Below, one piece after another: positions 1 to 8,734 of a stretch of 64,000 nucleotides of DNA (positions are counted from its first letter, which is position 1; the number at the start of each line of letters is the position of its first letter). Where the stretch lies: the NCBI RefSeq assembly GCF_008087625.1, contig NZ_CP042997.1, forward strand, positions 6,944,001 to 7,008,000. The letters run 5' to 3'. The position numbers and the translations under genes are program-made. The DNA comes from Aquisphaera giovannonii (lineage in GTDB: Bacteria; Planctomycetota; Planctomycetia; Isosphaerales; Isosphaeraceae). Under the pieces are notes generated by a model. The model did no database searches. It saw only the letters and a program-made list of their open reading frames with translations, and was not told the origin of the DNA.

Positions 1-1
1 G

Positions 2-3000
2 ACGGACTCGATCCCTGGCCTGGCCTTCGAGCTGGGGTGGAAGTCCACGGCCCTGCTGGTGGCCGTCGTGGTGCTGGTCCTCGCGACGTGGAGGCGGCCG
101 ACGATCGCGGCGGCGCTGGCCAACGCCGGGCTCGTCGCCCTGCTCCTTCTGCCCGCCTCGCTGGTCTTGCTGCCGCCGCTGACCCTCGCGTGCTTGCCGG
201 CGGCGCGGGTGACCACCGACGGGATCGAGATGTCCTCCGGGCTTCAGGTGGCGGAGCCCCGGGTCATCGAGAGGATTGCCCCTCCTTCCTGGCCGGTCCC
301 CGACGATACGCGGAGCAAGCCCGCGGCCCGGCCGCCGCTCGCGGTCCCGGCCGCGGAAGGGCCTCGCGTGACGCCCCGCCCCGACGACTCCGTGGGAATC
401 CGTCCGGCGGCCGTGATGCTCACGGCCTATGCTGGCATCATCGCGATCCTGGTCGGGCGGCTGGCCCTCGGCCTGGCCGCGGTTCGCCGGCTGCGTCGGC
501 GGTCCGTCGCGGTGGACGAGGTCGAGTGGATCGCGGCCCTGGATCGCGGGAGGGCGAGGCTCGGGATCCGGCGGCCCGTGGCGCTGGCCTGGTCATCCGG
601 CGTCAGCGTGCCGGTCGCCATCGGCTGGCGATGCCCAATCGTGCTGCTGCCGGCGTCGGTCTCGTCACTCGAAGGACGCCACCACACCGACGCCATCCTT
701 CTCCACGAACTGGCCCACATCCGCCGCGGCGATTATGCCTGGAACGTGCTCCAGCGCCTGGCCGTCGCCCTCTACTGGCTCCATCCCCTCGCCTGGCTCC
801 TCGCGTGGGCCTCCGCCGCGGCCCGCGAGCGGGCCTGCGACGACCTCTGCGTCCATGAGATGGGCGGCCCCGCCGGCTACCGCGCCACGCTGCTCGCGGT
901 GGCCTCCGGCCTGGTCCGCCGCCCCGGACCGACTCTCGGACTGGCCATGGCCCGCTCGCCGCGCCTCGCGCGTCGGCTGCGGGGCATCGAACGCAGCCGG
1001 GGTTTCTCCCGCTGCCTGCCGCGGGGCAGGGCACGACTGGCGATCGCGACGACCGCCCTCGCCGTCGTCGGGCTCGTGGGCGCCTCGAGGCTGACGCGTG
1101 CCCAGGTCCAGGATCCTTCTAACCAACCGGGGAAGGCGACGACGGAAGCGACCAGTGGCAAGGTTTTCCATCTCGCGGTCGTCTCCGCCGCCACAGGCAA
1201 GCCCGTCCCCAGGGCCGACGTGCGCGTCTGGATGGGTCTGCGCAACGACTGGCGAGTCACGGATGACGAAGGCCGACTCGAGATCAGGCACTCCACGGGG
1301 CCGGCGGATCGGAACTTGAGCGTGGACGTCTGGGGAGACGGATATGCGATGCAGCGGCACGACTGGGGAAATAAGCCCCGCGAGGCCATGCCAGAAGGGG
1401 CCACCATCAAGCTCATGCCGGGCGAGACGCTGGGGGGCCTGGTGAGGGACGAGCAGGGGCGGCCCATCCCCGGCGCCACGGTCTATCTCTGGAGCCACAA
1501 CTACAAACACAAGGATCCCCATGAGCTGCTCTTTGATCTCCGGGCGGTGACGGGTCCGGATGGATGCTGGAAGACATCCGGTGCGCCGGAGACGACTGGA
1601 GAGATCCTGGGATTCCATATCGATCATCCGGACTTCCTGAGTGACCGCGATTATACGGCCGAGAGGGAGTTACCGAAGATCGCGGATCTTCGCGCGGGTA
1701 AGGCCGTTTCCGTGATGTCGAAGGGGATCCCGGTTGAGGGCCGGGTCCTCGACGCCGACGGGAGGCCGGTCGCCGGCGCCCTGGTCCGTTCGGCGAGCTG
1801 GGAGCAGAGCCTCCCGGATGGGAGCGGGCTCTTCGACGTGACCACCGACTCCAACGGGCGGTTTCGCGCGGGCCAGCTTCGCTCCCAGGAGTATTTCTTC
1901 GTCGCGAAGGCGGCGGGTCATGCGCCGGGGGAGGCCAGGATCCGGGTCCGGCAGGGGGCCCCCGGCGTCGAGATTCGGCTGGGGCGGGCTCGCGCCCTGG
2001 AGGGGCGGGTCGTCGATGCGGACGGCAAGCCCGTCGAAGGAGCCTTCGTCAACGTCGACACCTGGCGCGGGCTCCGTTTCCTCGGAGTCTACCTCTATTC
2101 CGACAACGAAGGTCGATTTCGATGGGAGGACGCCCCTGAGGATGTGTTGCAGATCAACGTGAGCAAACAGGGATACCTTGCCCTTTTCCGGCAGCAGACG
2201 GACCCCTCCGCGAAGGACCTGGTGTTCACGCTCCATCCCTCGCTGTCCGTCAGCGGATGGGTGCTTGACGCCGAGACGAAGAAGCGGATCAGCAGCGCAA
2301 AGGTCGAGTTTGCGTCCGCCGCTCCCGGCAATGAGGAGGAGCCCGCCTGGACCGCCTTGCCGCCCAATGCCGTCGGTGTCCACGAGGGCAGGCTGGATGC
2401 CCACTTCCCCGTGTCTTCCGACGCGTATCGCATCCGGATCCTGGCAGAAGGCTTCGAGCCGTTCGTGTCTCGGGTCCTCCGCCGCGACGAGCTTGTGATC
2501 TCGGACTATGACGTCCGCCTCTCGCCGCTGAAGCCGGGAGCGACACCGACGGCCAAGGCCCTCCGGCCCGACGGCAAGCCGCTCGTCGGCGCGAGGGTCT
2601 ACCGCGGCGTCATCAATGAGAGCAGTCTGAGCGTCCAGGACGGCGTGGTTCAGTCGGGGACGTCGAGCGGCCGCGAGATCCTCACCGCCGCCGACGGCTC
2701 TTTCCCGTTCCAACCGGTGGGCAGCCCGTCGGTCGTCCTCATCCTGGGCGACGACTGCTATGCCTATGCCGGCGGCCGGGCCATCCAGGCCGACCGCATG
2801 GTCCGGGCAAGGCCTTTTGCCCGCGTGGAGGGGCGCTACTTGATTGGGCCGAAGCCCGCGGCGAATGTCCCGGTCATGCTGTTGTGCCTCGTGCAGGATC
2901 AATCCACGGAGCACTGCAATCTCTCCTTCCACAGAACGAGCACCACGGACGGGGAAGGCCGGTTCCGTTTCGAGCGGGTCATGGCCATGCCTGGACTTCG

Positions 3001-3982
3001 GGTGGCGGGCGGCACTCATCGCCACGGAAAGAGCCTGGCCTGGTCCCTCGGCGCGCCGGTTCGCGTCGAGCCGGGAGAGGTGGCGACCGTCCAGTTGGGC
3101 GGAACGGGGATGCCCGTCGTCGGTCGCGTTGCGCTGCCCGCGAGCTCGGCCATGTCAGTCGACCTGACCGAAGGATCTTCCGTGTCGATCAAGAGCAACC
3201 GCTCCTGGTTCCCCTATCCCCTCGACCTTTTCCGAGGCAAGACGTCGCTCAATGGACCGGAGTTGTCCAACTGGTCCCTCCACTGGAAGGGGAGTCGCGA
3301 GGCACGAGACTACGACGACAGCCTCGTGGCCGAGACCGTCGACCTGAAACCGGATGGGTCTTTCCGCATCGACGACGTACCGCCGGGCGAGTACCGATTG
3401 TCGATCTCCGTCGGCCGGCCGGAGCGTCGCTTCGGCCCCGGCCCCTTCGCCCAGGTCGGTCGGGTCTTCACCGTCCCCCGGCCGGCGGGAGGGCGAAGCG
3501 ACCGGCCGCTGAACCTCGGCACATTCACTCTCCAGCCGAGTGTCACCCTCAAGCCCGGCGACCACGCGCCGCCATTCAAGGTCAGGACCACCGATGGCAA
3601 GACGCTTTCCGTCCCCGCAGATTTCCGGGGGAGAGTCCTTCTGCTCGACTTCGGGACTCTCTGGGACATGCAGTCACCTATCCAGATCACCCGCATGAAC
3701 GACATCCAGGCGCGATTCGGGACGAATCCCGAGTTCGCCCTCCTGAGCCTCACGCTTGCGGAGGACACCGACGCGACGCGCAAGTACGTCGCGGACAAGG
3801 GAGAAACCTGGCCGCAGGCGATCGTCGGCAGCGTCTCGAACCCGATCTCGTACTCTTACGGCGTGCACGACGATAACGTCCCGGCCGCCATCCTGATCGG
3901 CCCTGACGGGAAGATCCTCGCGACGGACCTCTGGTACAACGCGATTGGGGTAGCCGTCGGGAAGGCCCTCCGTCCCGAATGA
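2..3982 (+). CDS. M56 (BlaR1/MecR1-like) membrane peptidase with carboxypeptidase-regulatory-like repeats and a C-terminal redoxin-like domain; 5' end outside window
   Basis: The frame is open to the left edge, so the true start is upstream. The N-terminal part has several hydrophobic segments and the zinc-peptidase motif HELAHIRRGDY (bases 704 onward), followed by a helix with ERACDD, as in M56 integral-membrane peptidases of the BlaR1/MecR1 type. From about base 1150 come repeated beta-sandwich units of the carboxypeptidase-regulatory type (patterns such as GRVLDADGRPVAGALV and GRVVDADGKPVEGAFV). The last ~145 residues (from about base 3545) look like an AhpC/TlpA redoxin: LKPGDHAPPF, then DFGTLWDMQSP where TlpA-like proteins have W-C-x-x-C. 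Both cysteines are absent, so a thiol redox role is unlikely. In BlaR/MecR systems the peptidase signals to a BlaI-type repressor; none is visible, though it could lie upstream. Substrate unknown. It converges on the next gene with 11 bases between the stops. Confidence 0.85.
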   Translation, partial: TDSIPGLAFELGWKSTALLVAVVVLVLATWRRPTIAAALANAGLVALLLLPASLVLLPPLTLACLPAARVTTDGIEMSSGLQVAEPRVIERIAPPSWPVPDDTRSKPAARPPLAVPAAEGPRVTPRPDDSVGIRPAAVMLTAYAGIIAILVGRLALGLAAVRRLRRRSVAVDEVEWIAALDRGRARLGIRRPVALAWSSGVSVPVAIGWRCPIVLLPASVSSLEGRHHTDAILLHELAHIRRGDYAWNVLQRLAVALYWLHPLAWLLAWASAAARERACDDLCVHEMGGPAGYRATLLAVASGLVRRPGPTLGLAMARSPRLARRLRGIERSRGFSRCLPRGRARLAIATTALAVVGLVGASRLTRAQVQDPSNQPGKATTEATSGKVFHLAVVSAATGKPVPRADVRVWMGLRNDWRVTDDEGRLEIRHSTGPADRNLSVDVWGDGYAMQRHDWGNKPREAMPEGATIKLMPGETLGGLVRDEQGRPIPGATVYLWSHNYKHKDPHELLFDLRAVTGPDGCWKTSGAPETTGEILGFHIDHPDFLSDRDYTAERELPKIADLRAGKAVSVMSKGIPVEGRVLDADGRPVAGALVRSASWEQSLPDGSGLFDVTTDSNGRFRAGQLRSQEYFFVAKAAGHAPGEARIRVRQGAPGVEIRLGRARALEGRVVDADGKPVEGAFVNVDTWRGLRFLGVYLYSDNEGRFRWEDAPEDVLQINVSKQGYLALFRQQTDPSAKDLVFTLHPSLSVSGWVLDAETKKRISSAKVEFASAAPGNEEEPAWTALPPNAVGVHEGRLDAHFPVSSDAYRIRILAEGFEPFVSRVLRRDELVISDYDVRLSPLKPGATPTAKALRPDGKPLVGARVYRGVINESSLSVQDGVVQSGTSSGREILTAADGSFPFQPVGSPSVVLILGDDCYAYAGGRAIQADRMVRARPFARVEGRYLIGPKPAANVPVMLLCLVQDQSTEHCNLSFHRTSTTDGEGRFRFERVMAMPGLRVAGGTHRHGKSLAWSLGAPVRVEPGEVATVQLGGTGMPVVGRVALPASSAMSVDLTEGSSVSIKSNRSWFPYPLDLFRGKTSLNGPELSNWSLHWKGSREARDYDDSLVAETVDLKPDGSFRIDDVPPGEYRLSISVGRPERRFGPGPFAQVGRVFTVPRPAGGRSDRPLNLGTFTLQPSVTLKPGDHAPPFKVRTTDGKTLSVPADFRGRVLLLDFGTLWDMQSPIQITRMNDIQARFGTNPEFALLSLTLAEDTDATRKYVADKGETWPQAIVGSVSNPISYSYGVHDDNVPAAILIGPDGKILATDLWYNAIGVAVGKALRPE

Positions 3983-3993
3983 TCCCTCGGCGA

Positions 3994-6360
3994 TCACCGT
4001 CCCTGCGGGTCCCGGTAGGTCCTTAGCTCGCCCGGCTCCAGCGTCAATCGGAGCGATTTCGCCGCCAAGTCCCGGTGCTCCACCAGGTCCCGGACCTGCC
4101 CCCGCGCCGGCAAGAGGATCGAAAGGTCCCTGGCCGGCTTCATCGCCGTGTTGACCACCAGATAATACGTCCCGTGGCCGGCTGTCGGGATGTGCCGGAC
4201 GACAACCGCGGGGTCCTGGCACGCGCCCTTCAATAAGGTGGAGGGCAGGGCGGGGACGGAGAGGAACGCGGCGTTGAAGCGCTGGACACGACCCGGGAAG
4301 CCGGTCGAGAAGCTCGATGCGCAGAGAGAGCCCAGATAGGTCGGGTCGGCCGCGGCCACGGCGCGGGCTTCCAGGAGGCGGACGAACGGGCCGGCGCGAT
4401 CGACGTCCACGGAGGCGTAGCCGACCTGGCCGTCGAAGGGGAGGTTCGACGGTCCCTTGGCCCGGTCGTGGTCATCCTCATTCAACGTGTAGTGGCGGAT
4501 CGCCGTGAGCCCGGACCGGGTGCGGTAGGAGGTGAGGAGCTCCGGATCGGCGACGGTGAAGAGGCGGGCCATCGGGAATGTCAGCATGACGCGGGAGCTA
4601 TCGCGGTAGTGGATCGGGTCGGCGCCCGGGGCGGAATGATAGCCCTCGGTCCGATCCGGTGCGGGAGAGATGGCCTCTCGGAAGCTCAGGCTGTAGGCGT
4701 AGGTCTTCTCGGCAACGACCCTATCGAAGCTCGTCGGCGAGAGGGCCCAGCGGAACCAGCCGGAATCCGGCTGCGTCCGCGCGAAGGCGTCCCACCACGG
4801 GACGTCGTCGGTCGTCACCTGGACCGGGTGGCCGTTCGGGCCGGAGCCGGGGTCGCGGAGCATCGGGATCTGTTCGCTCGTCCAGGGCGTGAACCAGACC
4901 CGGACGGAGTCGTCGCCGAGCCCCTTCGCCAGGTGGTCGGCGATGGCCTCGAAGAACCGCCGGCGCTCGCCCAGCCACCAGCCGACGTAGCGGTCATACA
5001 GCTTGCGGTCGGATTCGTAGGAGGCGATCAGCGTGCGACGCGAGGCGGTCGCGGCGAGCGAATCGCCGTGATGCGCGGCGCGGAACCGCTCGACCGCCGC
5101 CTCGGAGAAGCTGATGGGGAGATGATTGTCGCGGACGCGGAACCAGGCCCCGGCGAACGTCGCGCGGCCCTTGTGGGCGAGGATCGTCCGATCGACGACC
5201 CGGCGGACGTCGTCGAGCGTCGCCGGGTCGGTGAGGTCGGCGTTGTGGTCCTCGGTCCACCACACGGGCGTGTAGCGGGCATTTGGGAGGTTGTGGTAGA
5301 GCTTCTCCGCCCGTCGCTGCCAGCCGAGGCTCGGCGGCGTCGCCTCCTTGCGGCCGATCGCGCCCTTGTATTCGAAGTAGGGCAGCAGGTCGAGGCCCTC
5401 CCCCGCGAGCCGGCTGGCGGCGCGGTCCCATAGATCGGTCATGGGGGGCTGGGCGTCGTTGATCCAATCCGGGTCGCCCCCCTTCCAGCCCTGGTTGTGG
5501 CCGAACTCGAGCAGGTCCTTGGCGAACGTGTTGATCGCCAGGACGCGGGACATCCGCGCCTTGTACAGCAGCCAGTTCAGGGGGTCTGCCACGCCCCGGT
5601 CATTCGCGACGCGGGCGGAGATCGCCTCGTCCGCCATCTCCTCGCGGAAGAAGATCCGACGCTTCGGGAGGCCCTCCGGCAACGGCTCGACCTCCGGATA
5701 GAGCGCCGCCACGTTGGGGATGGCCCTCAGCCGGATCTTCCCGACCGCGGCGCCGCGCGATGGAGGATCGTTGAGTCGCTTCGCCTGGAAGACGACGACG
5801 TGGAACCCGTCCGCGGGAGTGAACGGCCGGCCGCCGGGCTTCGCGTCTCGCTGGGCGTACAGGCCCTGGAAGCGGTCGTGGAGGAAGAAGATCGTGCGGT
5901 AGGTCTGCCACGTCCCGGACTGCGGATACCCGACCGACTCGACCGAGGGCTGGACGTACTGCTGCCGGGCGTCGCCGATTGCCGCCCCGGTCGCGAAGCC
6001 CCGGACGAGGTCCGCCCCGCGGTTCGCGACGAAGATGGTCCGGGGGACGTCGTCGGGATACTCGACCTCCAGGACGTACGGAGAGCCGGGTCTCAGATTC
6101 TTGCCCTTGCCGATCACCCACGCCATGGTCTTCGGCGAGTCGCCGGCGTCGAGGACGCGGGCCGGCCGGCCGAGCAGGCTCGTCACGCGGCTCGCCGCTT
6201 CCGGGTACTGGTGGATGGGGGCGATCGCCGCCGCGTCGATCTCCTCGATCAGGGGCATTGCGGCGAGCCGGGCGTCCAGGTCCTCGGCCCGGGCTGAGAT
6301 CATCGGGGTGACAGGCGAAAGAATGACCAGCAAGGCCAGGATCCAAGGGGGCCGGCTCAT
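3994..6360 (-). CDS. Large exported protein of unknown function, possibly glycoside-hydrolase-like
   Basis: 788 residues. The first ~25 form a clear signal peptide (MSRPPWILALLVILSPVTP, then an SARAED cleavage-like site), so the product is exported. The middle third is rich in aromatic and acidic residues (PYFEYKG, VWWTEDHNAD, WFTPWTSEQIP), which resembles a TIM-barrel carbohydrate enzyme. The C-terminal ~100 residues read as a beta-sandwich (TYYLVVNTAMKPARDLSILL). I do not recognise a named family, and the hydrolase idea is inference from composition only. The ATG at 6360 gives a complete signal peptide, which supports this start. It is divergent from the nucleoside-salvage operon across ~350 bases. 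Confidence 0.75.
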   Translation of the reverse strand: MSRPPWILALLVILSPVTPMISARAEDLDARLAAMPLIEEIDAAAIAPIHQYPEAASRVTSLLGRPARVLDAGDSPKTMAWVIGKGKNLRPGSPYVLEVEYPDDVPRTIFVANRGADLVRGFATGAAIGDARQQYVQPSVESVGYPQSGTWQTYRTIFFLHDRFQGLYAQRDAKPGGRPFTPADGFHVVVFQAKRLNDPPSRGAAVGKIRLRAIPNVAALYPEVEPLPEGLPKRRIFFREEMADEAISARVANDRGVADPLNWLLYKARMSRVLAINTFAKDLLEFGHNQGWKGGDPDWINDAQPPMTDLWDRAASRLAGEGLDLLPYFEYKGAIGRKEATPPSLGWQRRAEKLYHNLPNARYTPVWWTEDHNADLTDPATLDDVRRVVDRTILAHKGRATFAGAWFRVRDNHLPISFSEAAVERFRAAHHGDSLAATASRRTLIASYESDRKLYDRYVGWWLGERRRFFEAIADHLAKGLGDDSVRVWFTPWTSEQIPMLRDPGSGPNGHPVQVTTDDVPWWDAFARTQPDSGWFRWALSPTSFDRVVAEKTYAYSLSFREAISPAPDRTEGYHSAPGADPIHYRDSSRVMLTFPMARLFTVADPELLTSYRTRSGLTAIRHYTLNEDDHDRAKGPSNLPFDGQVGYASVDVDRAGPFVRLLEARAVAAADPTYLGSLCASSFSTGFPGRVQRFNAAFLSVPALPSTLLKGACQDPAVVVRHIPTAGHGTYYLVVNTAMKPARDLSILLPARGQVRDLVEHRDLAAKSLRLTLEPGELRTYRDPQGR

Positions 6361-6712
6361 TGTTTCGCCTCCTGACCGCTCGTATGGAGAAGCCGCGTAT
6401 GAGTGTCGCGGGGGGCATGCCGTCGCGGCGGTCCTTCTCCTGCCACTCTATCGCAACCGTCGGCGCCGGGATATCTCCGCGTCGCGGGGCGTACTCGCGG
6501 GAACCACGTCCGGGCGTAACACCCGGGCCGAGATGAGCGGTGCTGCCGACGGTTACGCCGAGTTGCGGCGGGACGGGCCATGTATCGCGGGCGATTGTCC
6601 GGTAGGATGTGGGGGACGGGGCTCCCCGTCGCGGTCCGGCCTGGTCCTCCCGCCCGGCCGGAATGACGTCGATCGTCCGGCCCGGCCCGAGAGGGGGCCG
6701 AAGGGAGGCTCC
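6361..6712. other. Divergent intergenic region upstream of the nucleoside-salvage operon
   Basis: About 350 bases between the minus-strand exported-protein gene and upp. An upstream in-frame extension of upp exists but has no family resemblance, so I treat this as non-coding. It should contain both divergent promoters. I saw no convincing -35/-10 pair, riboswitch or operator. Confidence 0.4.
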
Positions 6713-7351
6713 GTGCGCCAGGTCTTCTGCTCCTCGCATCCGATCGTCCGGCACAAGGTCGCGAGCCTCCGGGACGTCCGGACGGCCCCGCCCGAGTTCC
6801 GCCGGCTGGTCCGCACCCTCTCGGCGCTCCTGGCCCACGAGGCGACCGCCGACCTGCCCACGGTGGACGGTCAGGTCGAGACGCCCCTGGGTATGGCCCC
6901 GACCCGGACGCTGGAGGACATCATCGGCGTGGTACCCGTGCTCCGCGCGGGGCTCGGCATGGCGGAGGGGATCCTGGAGCTGATCCCCGAGGCCGAGGTC
7001 TGGCACATCGGCCTCTTCCGGGACGAGGTCACCCTGCGGCCGACCGAGTACTACAACAAGTTCCCCAAGCGGCCGCGGATCACGCTGGGACTGGTCGTGG
7101 ATCCCATGTTGGCCACTGGCGGCTCCGCCGTGCGGACCTGCGAGATCCTCAAGGACGCCGGCGTGAAGCGGCTGAAGCTCCTCTCCCTCATCGCCGCGCC
7201 GGAGGGCATCGCGAGGATGGCCGAGGCCATGCCGGACGTCCCCATCCACGTGGGCGCGGTGGATGAACGCCTGAACGAGGTGGGCTTCATCCACCCGGGG
7301 CTGGGCGACGCCGGGGACCGCCAGTTCGCGACCATGCCGGCCGGACATTGA
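6713..7351 (+). CDS. upp: Uracil phosphoribosyltransferase
   Basis: Converts uracil and PRPP to UMP in the cytoplasm (pyrimidine salvage). From the GTG at 6713 the product is 212 residues, close to the usual ~208. A strong GGGAGG ribosome-binding site at 6703-6708 supports this start over in-frame starts further upstream. Family features visible are FCSSHPIVRHKVASLRD at the N-terminus, VPVLRAGLGMAEGILELIP in the middle, the PRPP-binding loop VVDPMLATGGSA, and GAVDERLNEVGFIHPGLGD near the end. It is the first gene of a four-gene operon and lies 51 bases before the pyrimidine phosphorylase. Confidence 0.95.
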   Translation: MRQVFCSSHPIVRHKVASLRDVRTAPPEFRRLVRTLSALLAHEATADLPTVDGQVETPLGMAPTRTLEDIIGVVPVLRAGLGMAEGILELIPEAEVWHIGLFRDEVTLRPTEYYNKFPKRPRITLGLVVDPMLATGGSAVRTCEILKDAGVKRLKLLSLIAAPEGIARMAEAMPDVPIHVGAVDERLNEVGFIHPGLGDAGDRQFATMPAGH

Positions 7352-7402
7352 CGGCCGGCCGCCGGGCACCCAGCATCCGAGATCGGCGACCGGGGGCATC
7401 CC

Positions 7403-8710
7403 ATGCGAGCGGTGGACATCATCCGGGCCAAGCGAGACGGCGGCGTCCTGTCGGCCGAGCAGATCGAGTGGATGGTCGGCGGGATCGCGCGCGGGGACGT
7501 CGCCGACTACCAATGGTCCGCGCTCCTGATGGCCATCCTCCTGAAGGGGATGAGCGGGGCGGAGACCGCTGCGCTGACGATGGCGATGATGCGGTCCGGC
7601 TCGATCGTGGACCTGTCCATGATCCCGGGCCTGAAGGTGGACAAGCACAGCACGGGGGGCGTGGGGGACAAGACGTCGCTCATCCTCGCCCCGATCGCGG
7701 CCGCCGCGGGGATCCCGGTGCCGATGGTCTCCGGCCGGGGGCTCGGGCACACCGGCGGCACGCTCGACAAGCTGGAGTCGATCCCGGGATTCCGCACCGA
7801 CCTGGACCTCGACGGCTACCGCCGCGTGCTGGCCGAGTGCGGGCTCGTGATGATCGGCCAGACGGCGGAGATCGCCCCGGCGGACAAGTACCTGTACGCC
7901 CTCCGGGACGCGACCTCGACCGTAGAATCCATCCCGCTCCTCGCCTCGTCGATCATGTCCAAGAAGCTGGCCGAGGGGATCGACGGATTGGTGCTGGACG
8001 TCAAGACCGGGAACGGGGCCTTCCTGGCCCGCCTGGAGGACTCGCTGGCCCTGGCGGAGGCCATGTGCGACATCGGCCGCACCATGGGCAAGCGGATCAC
8101 GGCCCTGATCACGCGGATGGACCAGCCCCTGGGTCGCGCCGCGGGGAATGCGGTGGAGGTCATCGAGAGCGTGGAATGCCTCCGCGGCGAGGGGCCCGAC
8201 GACCTGATGGGCCTGAGCCTGGAGCTGGCCGCCGAGATGGCCTTGCTGGGCGGCAAGGCCGGCACGATCGAGGAGGCCCGGTCCCTCTGCCGCTCGGTCG
8301 TGGAGAGCGGCCGGGCCCTGGACTGCTTCCGGCGGCTCGTCGCGGCGCAGGGGGGCGACCCTTCGAGCCTGGACGACTTCACGAGGCTGCCGACGGCCCG
8401 CCGCAGGGTCGACGTGCCGTCGCCGGCGGGGGGCTTCGTCCAGCGGCTGGCGGCCTGGCCGATCGGCCACGCCACGATGCTCCTGGGGGCGGGGCGGACG
8501 CGGATGGAGGAGGGGGTCGATCACGCGGTCGGGATCCTGCTCCACAAGAAGGAGGGCGACCGCGTGGCGGCCGGCGAGCCGCTCTGCACGCTCCTCGTCA
8601 ACGACGAGACGCGGCTCGAGGAGGCGATCGCCGTCGTGGGGTCGGCCTATCGAATCGGGCCGGGTGAGGTCGCCCCGGCGGACGTCATCCTCGAGCGCCT
8701 GGCGGATTGA
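7403..8710 (+). CDS. pdp: Pyrimidine-nucleoside (thymidine/uridine) phosphorylase
   Basis: Phosphorolysis of thymidine, deoxyuridine and probably uridine to the free base and (deoxy)ribose-1-phosphate; the uracil released can feed Upp. At 435 residues it has the usual length of the DeoA/Pdp family. Landmarks are the phosphate-binding VDKHSTGGVGDK, the signature SGRGLGHTGGTLDKLESIPG, and LDVKTGNGAF. The C-terminal domain has the alpha/beta fold pattern typical of bacterial Pdp (VDHAVGILLHKKEGDRVAAG). Telling DeoA from Pdp by eye is uncertain; Pdp is preferred because bacterial enzymes of this type are usually of broad specificity. Second gene of the operon, 24 bases before the transporter. Confidence 0.93.
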   Translation: MRAVDIIRAKRDGGVLSAEQIEWMVGGIARGDVADYQWSALLMAILLKGMSGAETAALTMAMMRSGSIVDLSMIPGLKVDKHSTGGVGDKTSLILAPIAAAAGIPVPMVSGRGLGHTGGTLDKLESIPGFRTDLDLDGYRRVLAECGLVMIGQTAEIAPADKYLYALRDATSTVESIPLLASSIMSKKLAEGIDGLVLDVKTGNGAFLARLEDSLALAEAMCDIGRTMGKRITALITRMDQPLGRAAGNAVEVIESVECLRGEGPDDLMGLSLELAAEMALLGGKAGTIEEARSLCRSVVESGRALDCFRRLVAAQGGDPSSLDDFTRLPTARRRVDVPSPAGGFVQRLAAWPIGHATMLLGAGRTRMEEGVDHAVGILLHKKEGDRVAAGEPLCTLLVNDETRLEEAIAVVGSAYRIGPGEVAPADVILERLAD

Positions 8711-8734
8711 ATCGGAACCCGAGAAGGGCCCCGT

